From contig JAAZHP010000178.1 of NCBI GenBank assembly GCA_012510625.1, forward strand, positions 1 through 28,333: a DNA stretch of 28,333 bases, written 5' to 3'. The notes below the pieces were generated by a model, which saw only the letters and a program-made list of their open reading frames with translations, was not told the DNA's origin and did not search any database. Numbering within the stretch: the stretch's first letter is position 1; the number at the start of each line of letters is the position of its first letter. This DNA is from Bacillota bacterium. GTDB lineage: Bacteria > Bacillota > Dethiobacteria > DTU022. A program made the position numbers and the translations under genes. Positions 1-7,371 of this stretch are shown here, one piece after another.

Positions 1-85
1 TAGCTTTTATCTTTTCCTTTTCCAAAGCGGCGATATGTGTTACATTATGAATAACTTAATTAATAGTTCTAGACAGGGGATGAGA

Positions 86-1063
86 ATGAAAAAACAGTTG
101 ATCCGCAATCTTCAGATAGGAGACGAGGTTGAAACCCAGGCCCTGGTGCTTGAATGCAGCAAGGGGAACTTCTCCGCTCCTCATCGGGCTGGAGAATTTT
201 TTTTAAAAATGATCCTGGGTGATGTCAGCGGCAGCATTAAGGCCATACTCTGGGATACAGCCGGGGTTAAGGAGCTGCCGCAAAAAGGCGATGTAATTTT
301 TGTCCGGGGAGAAGTTGGCGACTATTACGGACCCCAAGTTGTAATCAGCGACCTGCGTAAACTTGATCCGGAAAAGATTAACCGTTCTTATTTCCAACCC
401 GTTTCCGATCGGGATCCCCGCGAAATGCTCCAGGAGCTAAAAGAGATAATAAGCAATGACATCAAAAATCCCCACCTGAAGCTGCTGCTGCTTTCTTTTT
501 TTAATGACAAGGAATTTACCCGCCGTTTTGCCCTCGCACCGGCGGCGCGGTCGATTCACCATAACTACGCCGGCGGCCTGCTCGAGCATACCCTCGAGGT
601 TATCCGGATCTGCCGCCACCTGGCATCGCTCTACCCGGACCACCTCCGCCTGGATTTGCTGCTTACGGGGGCCACTCTGCATGATGTAGGAAAAATTGAA
701 GAGTATGATCCGGCCAGCCTTGACTTTGAATTCTCCGACCGGGGGAAGCTGGTTGGCCATATTAGCATCGGCAAAGAGATGCTGGATCAGAAAATAAGTC
801 AAATACCCGCTTTTCCATTTCAATTGAAACTGGAACTGGAACATATGATCCTCTCTCACCACGGGATGCGCGAATGGGGTTCTCCCGAAGTTCCCAAAAC
901 AATCCATGCCTTTACGCTGTTTCATGCCGACCTGGTCAGCGCCCGGCTCAACCAGTTTGTCAGGCTCATGGAGAAGCGCCCTTCCGGGGAGGGAGACTGG
1001 ACGGAGTGGGACCGCCACCTTGAGCGGAGCATCTATTTAAAAATGCCCGCTGACGAAAATTAA
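86..1063 (+). CDS. yhaM: YhaM-like 3'-5' exoribonuclease (OB-fold + HD domain)
   Basis: Predicted cytoplasmic 3'-5' exonuclease of the YhaM family, which trims RNA and single-stranded DNA with a metal-dependent HD domain. Seen: an N-terminal OB-type nucleic-acid-binding segment (about residues 8-90, with GDVSGSIKAILWD) and a C-terminal HD domain (about 150-310) carrying the ligand-type motifs HHNYAGGLLEHT, LHDVGK, GHISIG and LSHHG followed by FHADLVSA. The total of about 325 residues fits the family (B. subtilis YhaM is about 314). I chose ATG 86 because AGGGG lies 6-9 bases upstream and the protein then begins MKKQLIRN, aligning with known YhaM starts. ATG 80 and ATG 35 are in frame, but 35 adds an uncharacteristic 15-residue tail. 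The gene upstream is outside the window. The family call is firm; substrate preference is inferred. Confidence 0.87.
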   Translation: MKKQLIRNLQIGDEVETQALVLECSKGNFSAPHRAGEFFLKMILGDVSGSIKAILWDTAGVKELPQKGDVIFVRGEVGDYYGPQVVISDLRKLDPEKINRSYFQPVSDRDPREMLQELKEIISNDIKNPHLKLLLLSFFNDKEFTRRFALAPAARSIHHNYAGGLLEHTLEVIRICRHLASLYPDHLRLDLLLTGATLHDVGKIEEYDPASLDFEFSDRGKLVGHISIGKEMLDQKISQIPAFPFQLKLELEHMILSHHGMREWGSPEVPKTIHAFTLFHADLVSARLNQFVRLMEKRPSGEGDWTEWDRHLERSIYLKMPADEN

Positions 1064-1103
1064 CCGCCACTGGCTGGCAGCTGCATTATTTAAATATGAA
1101 TGA

Positions 1104-1146
1104 GGCAGGATATTCCCTGCCGGCTGGAGAAAGTATTAGTACTTTC
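1104..1146 (+). other. Two consecutive leader hairpins upstream of the TPR gene
   Basis: Two perfect small inverted repeats lie directly before the likely GTG start at 1174. The first is GGCAGG (1104-1109) with CCTGCC (1116-1121). The second is GAAAGTA (1129-1135) with TACTTTC (1140-1146) around a TTAG loop. No T-run follows, so they are not classical terminators. They could shape the leader of the downstream mRNA. If translation began at ATG 1096 they would lie inside the coding region. Confidence 0.4.
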
Positions 1147-1173
1147 AAGGCATGCCGGCAAGGTGGTGAAAAG

Positions 1174-2352
1174 GTGGGTCGCGCAGATCGTCCTAGAGGA
1201 CTGGTAAAGACAAAAGATCAATCCAAGAAAATTATTCCCCTGGAGCAGGATCTTAATTATTACTTTAAAAAAGGAAACTACTATAACCGGAAAAACAAGC
1301 TCTCAAAGGCCCTTCTTTTTTTAAAAAAGGCCATTGAGATCGAACCGTCCAATGCCGAGATCCATTATCACCTTGCTTGCACTCTTAGCAAAAGCAGCCG
1401 CCTGCAGGAGGCAAACCTTGTTTTCAAACATGTAGTCAGCAACCTGGATCCTGAACTGACAGAGTGTTATTTTTTGATGGCCCTTAACTACGGCCTCATG
1501 GACGATATGCCAAGAGCCAGGCGCTACCTGAAAAAATACCTGCAAGTTGATCCGGAAGGAGAGATGGCCGGGGAGGCGCACGACTTGCTGCAGGTCATGG
1601 AAGGCGATTACGAAGAGGAGAATGAAGAAGAACCCCGTGTCTTTTCCGGACCTGAAAATGAAGCCCTGGAGCAATGGCTCTCCTCCCTGGACGGCAAGGA
1701 CCTTGCTGAAAAATTCTCAGAAAAAGACTTTGCATATTTGCTGCAGCGGGCGCTTTACCAGGGCAGTGACAGTCTGAAAGAGAAAATAATCCAGCTGTGC
1801 GGCCAGGTGAAGTCCCCTGCCGGCGCTGCCATATTAAAGAGCTTTGTCATCAACCCCTGGATAAAGGAGCGTCTCCGGCAGCTGGCGCTGCTCGAGCTGA
1901 AAGAGATTTACAAAGAAGGCCCTGTCCTGGTCTTCTGCGACGGGCAGATAGTGGAAGAGGATCTGTCAGCCTTGCCCCGGTACTCGCCGGTGTGGCGGAA
2001 AGAATGGTCGGAAGTGCTGGATTGCACCTATAAACACATGCGCCGTTCTCAACATTACAGCGAGGAATTTTTCCAGGATGCGCGGGCGATCTGGTTTGAT
2101 TTCATCAATCAACTTTACCCTCATATGCCGCGGATTGTGAAGCCGGAAACCTGGGCTGCGGGATTGGAGTACTGCCTGGCCCGGTTTCATTTTTTGAATC
2201 TGACCCAGGAGGAGCTGGCCAGGGCGTATGGGGTATCCCCAAGCAGTGTAGGTCGAAAATATAAGCAGATCAATGCTCTTTTGAAAATTGATCAGAAGGC
2301 TTACCGGAACATGCTTGCCTTTCTGGTGCGCCATGATCGGGAAAACCGGTAA
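1174..2352 (+). CDS. TPR-repeat protein with C-terminal helix-turn-helix
   Basis: No gene name recognised. Seen in the protein (392 residues from the GTG): two or three tetratricopeptide-type helical hairpins near residues 25-140 (for example SKALLFLKKAIEIEPSNAEI and ARRYLKKYLQVDP), a very acidic linker (EGDYEEENEEEP), a helical middle region, and near the C-terminus a helix-turn-helix-like stretch, LTQEELARAYGVSPSSVGRK, of the kind found in sigma-like or TFIIB-like DNA-binding modules. TPRs mediate protein contacts, so a regulator or adaptor role is an inference. The GTG at 1174 is chosen because AAGGTGG sits 7 bases before it. ATG 1096 is in frame, but it lacks a good ribosome site and would place two hairpins in the coding region. 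It follows yhaM by about 110 bases and ends before a clear terminator. Confidence 0.7.
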   Translation: MGRADRPRGLVKTKDQSKKIIPLEQDLNYYFKKGNYYNRKNKLSKALLFLKKAIEIEPSNAEIHYHLACTLSKSSRLQEANLVFKHVVSNLDPELTECYFLMALNYGLMDDMPRARRYLKKYLQVDPEGEMAGEAHDLLQVMEGDYEEENEEEPRVFSGPENEALEQWLSSLDGKDLAEKFSEKDFAYLLQRALYQGSDSLKEKIIQLCGQVKSPAGAAILKSFVINPWIKERLRQLALLELKEIYKEGPVLVFCDGQIVEEDLSALPRYSPVWRKEWSEVLDCTYKHMRRSQHYSEEFFQDARAIWFDFINQLYPHMPRIVKPETWAAGLEYCLARFHFLNLTQEELARAYGVSPSSVGRKYKQINALLKIDQKAYRNMLAFLVRHDRENR

Positions 2353-2368
2353 GACGGCAGCAGCGAAA

Positions 2369-2400
2369 CCCCTTTTCCCCCAGGCAAAAGGGGTCTTTCT
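2369..2400 (+). terminator. Intrinsic terminator after the TPR gene
   Basis: CCCCTTTT (2369-2376) pairs perfectly with AAAAGGGG (2386-2393) across a 9-base loop and is followed by TCTTTCT. This is 17 bases after the TPR stop codon and separates it from the pyr genes. Confidence 0.75.
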
Positions 2401-2512
2401 GTGCATCCGGAGCGCTGTCCTGGCGGAGATGCAGCGCCGCGGCCTGGTTCGCTCTATTATCACATGGAAAGGCCGGGCTGCAGAGATGGCTGTTCTGTGT
2501 AATGAGGCCCGG

Positions 2513-2542
2513 TTGCATTTTACGAAATAATTGTTTTATATT
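2513..2542 (+). promoter_or_regulatory. Candidate promoter for pyrC-pyrK-pyrD-nfo
   Basis: TTGCAT (2513-2518), an 18-base spacer, then TATATT (2537-2542) in an AT-rich patch ahead of pyrC. Transcription would start near 2549, leaving a leader of under 30 bases, too short for a PyrR-type attenuator. The match is modest. Confidence 0.33.
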
Positions 2543-2576
2543 ATTATCCGGAATCTAACTGCTGGAGCGTACGGTT

Positions 2577-3878
2577 ATGCGGATTTGTTTAAAGGGCGGC
2601 CGCATGGTGGACCCTTCACAGGACCTGGAGGGGCGCTGCGATCTGCTGATTGAAGGCGGCAGGGTTGCGGCGGTGGAGCCGCAAATCTCTCCCGGCAATG
2701 CCCGGATCATTGATCTCACGGGCAAGACGGTCCTGCCGGGATTTATCGATCTCCACGTGCACTTGCGCGAGCCCGGCTTTGAAGATAAGGAAACTATTGC
2801 CAGCGGCACCGCGGCAGCCGCGGCCGGCGGCATCACCTCCCTTGCGGCAATGCCGAACACCGAACCGGCGGCGGATAGCGCGGCGGTGGTGGAGCTGGTT
2901 AGAAGAAAGGCAGCCGCGGCCGGACATTGCCGGGTTTACCCGGTGGGAGCGCTGACCCGCGGGCGGCGCGGCCGGGAGCCGGCCGCATTCAATGAGCTCT
3001 ACGAGGCCGGGGTGCGCGCTTTCAGCGATGACGGCTCTCCCGTTGCCGACAGCCGCCTTTTTTTGCAGATCATGCGGGCGCTGGCCCGCTTCCCAGGCGC
3101 CGTCATTATTTCCCACAGCGAAGATCTTTTACTGGCTGCCGGGGGGCTGCTCCACGAAGGGGCTGTGAGCAAAAGGCTGGGGCTGCCCGGCATCCCCGCA
3201 GCAGCCGAAACCGCAGCCGTTGCCCGGGATATAATCCTGGCGCAGGCTGCGGGTGTGCCTCTTCACCTGGCCCATCTCAGCACAGCCGGTTCGGTAGAGC
3301 TCCTGGCCTGGGCCAAAGAGCGGGGCCTCCCGGTTACGGCGGAGGTCACTCCCCACCATCTCCTGCTGACGGCGGATGAAATTAGCCGCAGCGGGGCGGT
3401 AGCCAAGGTCAATCCACCGCTGCGGACGGCCGATGACTGCCGGGCCTTGCTTGAAGCGCTGCGCACCGGTTTAATCGACATTATTGCCACCGATCATGCG
3501 CCCCATACTCCCGCAGAAAAGGCGGCCGGCCTGAAAGAGGCTCCCTGCGGCATAGCGGGCCTGGAAACGGCAGCGCCCATGCTCTTCACGGAGCTGGTGG
3601 GCAAGGGGAAGCTTTCTCTCTCCGACCTGGTGCGGGCATACTCCTGCCGCCCGGCGGAGCTGCTGGGTCTGGAGGGAGGCAGCCTGCGCCGCGGGGCTCC
3701 CGCGGATATAGTGGTCATTGACCTGGAAGCTGAAGGCGTTGTTGATCCAAAGAGCTTCTATTCCCGGGCCGGGCAGAGCCCTTTTGCCGGCTCTCCTTAC
3801 CGCGGCCGGCCGGTGATGACCATTGTCGGTGGAAAGATTAAGATGGAGCGGGGAGTTGTCCATGAACAGAAGGGCTGA
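2577..3878 (+). CDS. pyrC: Dihydroorotase (type I)
   Basis: Zinc amidohydrolase that cyclises carbamoyl-aspartate to dihydroorotate, step three of pyrimidine synthesis. Seen: metal-binding HVHLREPG (H60, H62), the bridging-aspartate region SDDGSP (about D151/D152), HSED (H180), LAHLST (H233) and ATDHAPH (D306), with the usual C-terminal amidohydrolase strand ending near VGGKIK. Length of 433 is normal for the 45-kDa class I enzymes of Gram-positives. ATG 2577 is the only sensible start, with a weak CTGGAG ribosome site. The end overlaps pyrK by 17 bases, so the two are translationally coupled. pyrB, carAB, pyrF and pyrE are not in the window, so the pathway is split over the genome. Confidence 0.96.
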   Translation: MRICLKGGRMVDPSQDLEGRCDLLIEGGRVAAVEPQISPGNARIIDLTGKTVLPGFIDLHVHLREPGFEDKETIASGTAAAAAGGITSLAAMPNTEPAADSAAVVELVRRKAAAAGHCRVYPVGALTRGRRGREPAAFNELYEAGVRAFSDDGSPVADSRLFLQIMRALARFPGAVIISHSEDLLLAAGGLLHEGAVSKRLGLPGIPAAAETAAVARDIILAQAAGVPLHLAHLSTAGSVELLAWAKERGLPVTAEVTPHHLLLTADEISRSGAVAKVNPPLRTADDCRALLEALRTGLIDIIATDHAPHTPAEKAAGLKEAPCGIAGLETAAPMLFTELVGKGKLSLSDLVRAYSCRPAELLGLEGGSLRRGAPADIVVIDLEAEGVVDPKSFYSRAGQSPFAGSPYRGRPVMTIVGGKIKMERGVVHEQKG

Positions 3879-4665
3879 AATTGCACACCGCTGCCTTCTG
3901 CTGGCGAATAAAGAAATTGCCCGGGGCTGGCACCTTTTTGAATTGGAGGCGCCGCTCCTGGCCCATGCCGGGCCCGGGCAATTCGTTCACCTGCGAACCG
4001 GCAGCTCTACGGATCCCCTGCTGCGGCGGCCGGTGAGCATCCATTATGCCGATCCGGCGGCGGGCAGGATCCGGCTGCTGATCCGGATTTCCGGGAGCGG
4101 CACCGCCCTGGCTGCCCGGAGAAAAGCCGGAGAAGAGCTGGACCTGCTGGGCCCCTTTGGCCGGGGCTTCCCCTTTCTTGACGAGACAGCCCCGGCGCTT
4201 CTTGTGGCCGGCGGCATCGGGATGGCTCCACTCTTTTTTGCGGCGGTACAGCGGCAGAGAGCCGGTTTACCCTTCGAATTTTTCATGGGGGGGCAAAGCG
4301 ATGCCCTCCTGCCGCCGGATGAGTATTTTCTGGCCCATGGAATTGCGCCGCTCATTGTTACTGAAGATGGTTCGCGCGGCGGGCGGGGATTGGTTACCGC
4401 TCTGCTTGAAGAGCGCCTTGCAGGGGCGGTAAAGCCTCTGCGAGTCCATGCCTGCGGGCCGGCGCCGATGCTGGCCCGGGTGGCGGAGCTGGCCCGCTCC
4501 GCCGGGGTGCCGGTTCACCTATCCCTGGAATCGCGGATGGCCTGCGGCGTAGGCGCCTGCCTCGGCTGCGTTGTTCACGTTAATGTGGATGGAAAAGTTG
4601 AATACCGCCGGGTCTGCCGCGACGGCCCGATTTTTGACGGGGAGGCTGTCTGCTTTGATAACTGA
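3862..4665 (+). CDS. pyrK: Dihydroorotate dehydrogenase B, electron-transfer subunit
   Basis: FAD and [2Fe-2S] subunit that passes electrons from dihydroorotate oxidation in PyrD to NAD+. Seen: a ferredoxin-reductase-like beta-barrel with the FAD motif LRRPVSIHY near residue 55, a nucleotide-binding stretch LLVAGGIGMAPLF near 112-124, and a C-terminal iron-sulfur cluster motif with four cysteines (ACGVGACLGC followed by RRVCRDGPIF). Length of 267 fits. ATG 3862 is chosen because GGGGAG lies about 6 bases upstream and the protein then starts MNRRAEIA; an in-frame ATG at 3823 would add 13 residues that do not fit the family. It overlaps pyrC at the front and pyrD at the back. Presence of PyrK makes the adjacent PyrD a class 1B enzyme. 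Confidence 0.95.
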   Translation: MNRRAEIAHRCLLLANKEIARGWHLFELEAPLLAHAGPGQFVHLRTGSSTDPLLRRPVSIHYADPAAGRIRLLIRISGSGTALAARRKAGEELDLLGPFGRGFPFLDETAPALLVAGGIGMAPLFFAAVQRQRAGLPFEFFMGGQSDALLPPDEYFLAHGIAPLIVTEDGSRGGRGLVTALLEERLAGAVKPLRVHACGPAPMLARVAELARSAGVPVHLSLESRMACGVGACLGCVVHVNVDGKVEYRRVCRDGPIFDGEAVCFDN

Positions 4666-5590
4666 TCCGCGACTGGCTCTTGACCTGGCCGGGGTGAAGA
4701 TGCAAAACCCCCTCATTGCCGCCTCAGGATGCTACGGCTTTGGATTTGATTATATCCAGTGGGTTGATCCCCGGGAATGGGGAGCGATTGCGCTTAAGGG
4801 GATTACCCTGGAGCCGCGGGCGGGCAACCCCCCGCCGCGCCTGGCGGAAACGCCGTCGGGGCTGCTCAACGCCATTGGCCTGCAAAATCCCGGCATCGCC
4901 TTCTTTCTGAAGGAAATCCGGCCGCTTCTAAGAGAGCTGGGCTGTCCGGCAATCGCCAATATTGCCGGAGAAAGCGTGGACCACTACCGGGAGCTGGCGG
5001 CCATCCTTGACGGGCTGGGCGAGGTCAGCGCCGTAGAGGTTAATATCTCTTGTCCCAACGTCCGCTGCGGCGGCATCAGCTTCGGGCGGGATCCGGCGAC
5101 AGTGGAGAAGCTGGTCGGGGCGGTGCGGCAGGTTTACCGGGGTCCCTTAATTGTGAAGCTGTCCCTTGAAGCGGGGGATATCGGCGCGGTTGCCCGGGCG
5201 GCTGAAAGCGCCGGCGCCGATGTTCTTTCGTTAATCAATACGCTGAAGGGCATGGTTATCGATATTCACAGCCGGCGCCCTTTCCTGGGCAATATCACCG
5301 GCGGCCTCTCCGGGCCGGCGATCCGCCCCGTGGCGGTACGGGCGGTCTGGGAGGCGGCGGAGGCGGTTTCCATTCCGCTCATCGGCATGGGCGGGATTGC
5401 TTCTGCTGAAGATGCCCTGCAGTTTATTCTCGCCGGCGCCTCGGCTGTAGCCGTGGGCACCGCCAACTTTGTCAACCCCCATATTGCCCGGGAGATCAAC
5501 CTGGGATTGCAGCGCTACCTGGATGATAAGGGCTTGCGTCACTACAGCGAACTGGTCGGGGCGGCCAGGAGAGAAACGGACGGGAGGTAA
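4655..5590 (+). CDS. pyrD: Dihydroorotate dehydrogenase B, catalytic subunit (class 1B)
   Basis: FMN enzyme oxidising dihydroorotate to orotate, as a complex with PyrK. Seen: NPLIAASGCYGFG near the N-terminus, ALKGITLEPRAGNP (K48 contacts FMN), the AETPSGLLNAIGLQNPG block, NISCPNV with the catalytic cysteine (C133) typical of class 1 enzymes, and phosphate-binding GMGGI and GASAVAVGTA. The start is a TTG at 4655, preceded by GGGGAGG 9 bases upstream and overlapping the pyrK stop by 11 bases. Starting further upstream (ATG 4571) would overlap pyrK by 95 bases and add an unconserved tail. Length of 311 agrees with the family. Confidence 0.95.
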   Translation: MITDPRLALDLAGVKMQNPLIAASGCYGFGFDYIQWVDPREWGAIALKGITLEPRAGNPPPRLAETPSGLLNAIGLQNPGIAFFLKEIRPLLRELGCPAIANIAGESVDHYRELAAILDGLGEVSAVEVNISCPNVRCGGISFGRDPATVEKLVGAVRQVYRGPLIVKLSLEAGDIGAVARAAESAGADVLSLINTLKGMVIDIHSRRPFLGNITGGLSGPAIRPVAVRAVWEAAEAVSIPLIGMGGIASAEDALQFILAGASAVAVGTANFVNPHIAREINLGLQRYLDDKGLRHYSELVGAARRETDGR

Positions 5591-5594
5591 AGCC

Positions 5595-6431
5595 GTGCGT
5601 TTGGGAATTCACATCCCGCTAAAGGGGGGCTTTCCCGCCAACCTGATGCGGGTTAAAGAATACGGCTGCGAAACGATTCAGCTTTTTGCCGGCAATCCCA
5701 CCGGCTGGAAAATGGCCCCGCCCAATCTGCCGGAAATTGAAAAACGCGTGGCGCTGGCCAGGGAGCAGTCAATTTATCCGCTGGTAATTCACTGCGCCTA
5801 CCTCGTAAACCTGGCCACGACTTCCCCCGAATTTTACGAAAAATCGGTCCGTCTGCTGAATGATACCATGGAGCGGGCCTCACTGCACCGGGCGCCCTTT
5901 GTGGTCCTGCATACCGGCAACCACGGCGGTGCGGGGGTGGAGCGGGGGTTGAATCAGATTATCAGAACCATTTCCGGGATCTATCCGGAGTGGCCCGGCG
6001 GAGTGAAGCTGCTGCTGGAAAATACCGCGGGCAGCGGTACCGCCCTGGGATCCAGTTTTGAAGAGCTGGCCCGGGTGCTGCAGGCTTTTCCTGCGGGCAC
6101 CCTCGGCGTCTGCCTGGACACGGCGCACGGCTGGGCGGCGGGCTATGATTTCGGCAGTGCAGATGGGGTCAAGGAGCTTCTGGAGCGATTCGACAAGATT
6201 ATCGGCCTGGAAAAGCTTTGCCTGCTCCATCTTAACGACTCCAGGGTGGGGCGCGGTTCCCGGGTGGATCGCCATGAACATATTGGTCGGGGGAGGATCG
6301 GGCTGGAGGGCTTCCGGGAGCTGCTGCGGCAGCCGTGGCCTGAGGAGATGCCGGCGATCCTGGAAACGCCGGAAATCGGCAGCGACTGGGACCGGCAGAA
6401 TTTGGAGACCCTGCGCCGCCTTCTTGAATAA
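5595..6431 (+). CDS. nfo: Endonuclease IV (AP endonuclease)
   Basis: Trinuclear-zinc TIM-barrel enzyme that nicks DNA 5' of abasic sites in base-excision repair. All expected metal ligands can be seen: H66 (VIHCAYL), H106 (VLHTGNH), E142 (LLENTAG), D175 and H178 (LDTAHGW), H212 (LLHLNDS), D225 and H227 (VDRHEHIG) and E257 (ILETPEI). Length 278 is typical. The GTG at 5595 has GGGAGG 7 bases upstream, and translation from it starts MRLGIHIPL as in the family. Only four bases separate it from pyrD, so it is probably cotranscribed with the pyr genes, an association with no obvious metabolic reason beyond nucleotide and DNA upkeep. Confidence 0.95.
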   Translation: MRLGIHIPLKGGFPANLMRVKEYGCETIQLFAGNPTGWKMAPPNLPEIEKRVALAREQSIYPLVIHCAYLVNLATTSPEFYEKSVRLLNDTMERASLHRAPFVVLHTGNHGGAGVERGLNQIIRTISGIYPEWPGGVKLLLENTAGSGTALGSSFEELARVLQAFPAGTLGVCLDTAHGWAAGYDFGSADGVKELLERFDKIIGLEKLCLLHLNDSRVGRGSRVDRHEHIGRGRIGLEGFRELLRQPWPEEMPAILETPEIGSDWDRQNLETLRRLLE

Positions 6432-6542
6432 ACCCTAATCCCGGCAATGAACATCTGTGAATTTCCCACTTCTTATTTTCACCTCTCACCTCTCAATTGG
6501 GCGGGGGCCGGGCATGCCATGCAGGAAACAAGAAGCCGGAAG

Positions 6543-6584
6543 ATAGAAGCAAGTACTCTTTTTATAAGCAAAAGCTTCTATTTT
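6543..6584 (+). terminator. Weak candidate terminator after nfo
   Basis: ATAGAAGC (6543-6550) can pair with GCTTCTAT (6574-6581), with a smaller AAGC/GCTT pairing inside, followed by TTT. The long loop and AU-rich stem make it a weak candidate. The rest of 6432-6706 contains no convincing gene; a GGTGAGG/CCTCGCC hairpin near 6614-6631 is the only other structure I see. Confidence 0.3.
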
Positions 6585-6706
6585 AGCGGGAAATTAATGC
6601 GTCAAATTGCAGGGGTGAGGCATACCTCGCCCTACGGTGAAGTACAAGTACAGGCGTTTATGCAGGGGCTTTGCTCTAAGAGCGGTATTTATACTGTTTT
6701 GCTCTG

Positions 6707-7105
6707 TCAGGATAAGAGAAAGTGCCCCAGTGTGCTGATGCGGTCATATTCCAGCTCAAAAAGCTCTTCCATGTTGTAATTGAGAAGGTTGCATAGGGCC
6801 GTCAGGTAGAAAAGGTGGTTGCCGAACTCTTCGGCGATTACCTCCCGGCAGTGCTCACAGAGCTCTCCCTTGATGTGCGAGTTCATATATTTGCTGCATT
6901 CTTTAAGTGACTCTTTTTCGGGGAACTGCTGTTTGATCGCGTTGATGGAGATGCAGCCGCAGTCGGTAGCGGTCTTTATAATGGCCCGGTTAACCCGCGA
7001 AGTTGATTCAAAAAATTTAGAGAGACAATCCAGAATGCTGCGATGGCGGATCAGAACTTCCTCCACCGTATCCTGAAATTCACCAACAACTTCTTTGCTC
7101 TTCAT
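6707..7105 (-). CDS. Conserved clostridial protein of unknown function
   Basis: A 132-residue soluble, mostly helical protein. I recognise the general type (short proteins of thermophilic and syntrophic Clostridia with the pattern RHRSILD, RVNRAI.K, CGC.SI, GELCE.CREVI and ISTLG), but I know no proven function. Seen: a CGC pair near residue 50 and a CEHC pair near 83, which could bind a metal or form a redox pair; the C-terminal half (EEFGNHLFYLTALCNLLNYNMEE is described here only by its acidic/aromatic helix pattern) resembles helical MazG-like or regulator-type proteins. ATG at 7105 has AGGGGTG about 8 bases before it. It stands alone with a near-consensus promoter, and converges on nfo. 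Calling it a MazG-type pyrophosphatase would be a guess. Confidence 0.75.
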   Translation of the reverse strand: MKSKEVVGEFQDTVEEVLIRHRSILDCLSKFFESTSRVNRAIIKTATDCGCISINAIKQQFPEKESLKECSKYMNSHIKGELCEHCREVIAEEFGNHLFYLTALCNLLNYNMEELFELEYDRISTLGHFLLS

Positions 7106-7147
7106 ACTACGGTCACCCCTTTTTTAGCTGAAACGGGCTTCGCCTTG

Positions 7148-7177
7148 ATTATACTTTTTCTCTTTTGCCCCTGTCAA
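7148..7177 (-). promoter_or_regulatory. Consensus sigma-A promoter for the unknown gene at 6707-7105
   Basis: Reading the minus strand: TTGACA (7177-7172), an 18-base spacer, then TATAAT (7153-7148), both perfect consensus. Transcription would start about 35 bases before the ATG. Confidence 0.8.
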
Positions 7178-7244
7178 CTTAAACTATAAGGTGGAAAGAG
7201 GGTTTTCCCGGTACATGGGTTGATTCAAGCGGGGACGATGATTT

Positions 7245-7331
7245 GCAGGCAGGGCAGGCGGGACACTGCCTGCGGGATGGCGGCGGAGATCCGCCGGGGG
7301 GATGGCAAAAGAGCTTTAGCCTGTTTCAGGC
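7245..7331 (-). other. Hairpin-rich spacer downstream of livF
   Basis: Three inverted repeats follow the livF stop on the minus strand: GCCTG/CAGGC around a 3-base loop (7319-7331), CGGCGG/CCGCCG around a 4-base loop (7281-7296) and GCAGGCAG/CTGCCTGC around 13 bases (7245-7273). The first is followed, after a few bases, by CTCTTTT on the minus strand and may be a weak terminator for the liv operon. No open reading frame with a ribosome site was seen in 7178-7371. Confidence 0.35.
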
Positions 7332-7371
7332 GGTGATCATAGTAAAAGGGGTTTAAGAAATGAACAATGAT

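Noticed and set aside
437..1018. 193-codon minus-strand frame over the YhaM-like gene
   Set aside because: Antisense to a gene whose HD motifs are intact; no ribosome site.
2288..2530. 80-codon frame spanning the TPR gene end and terminator
   Set aside because: It runs through a good intrinsic terminator and has no ribosome site or conserved feature.
6447..6779. 110-codon plus-strand frame after nfo
   Set aside because: No ribosome site, no recognisable domain, low-complexity end (SSSKSSSML), and it overlaps the convergent gene at 6707-7105.
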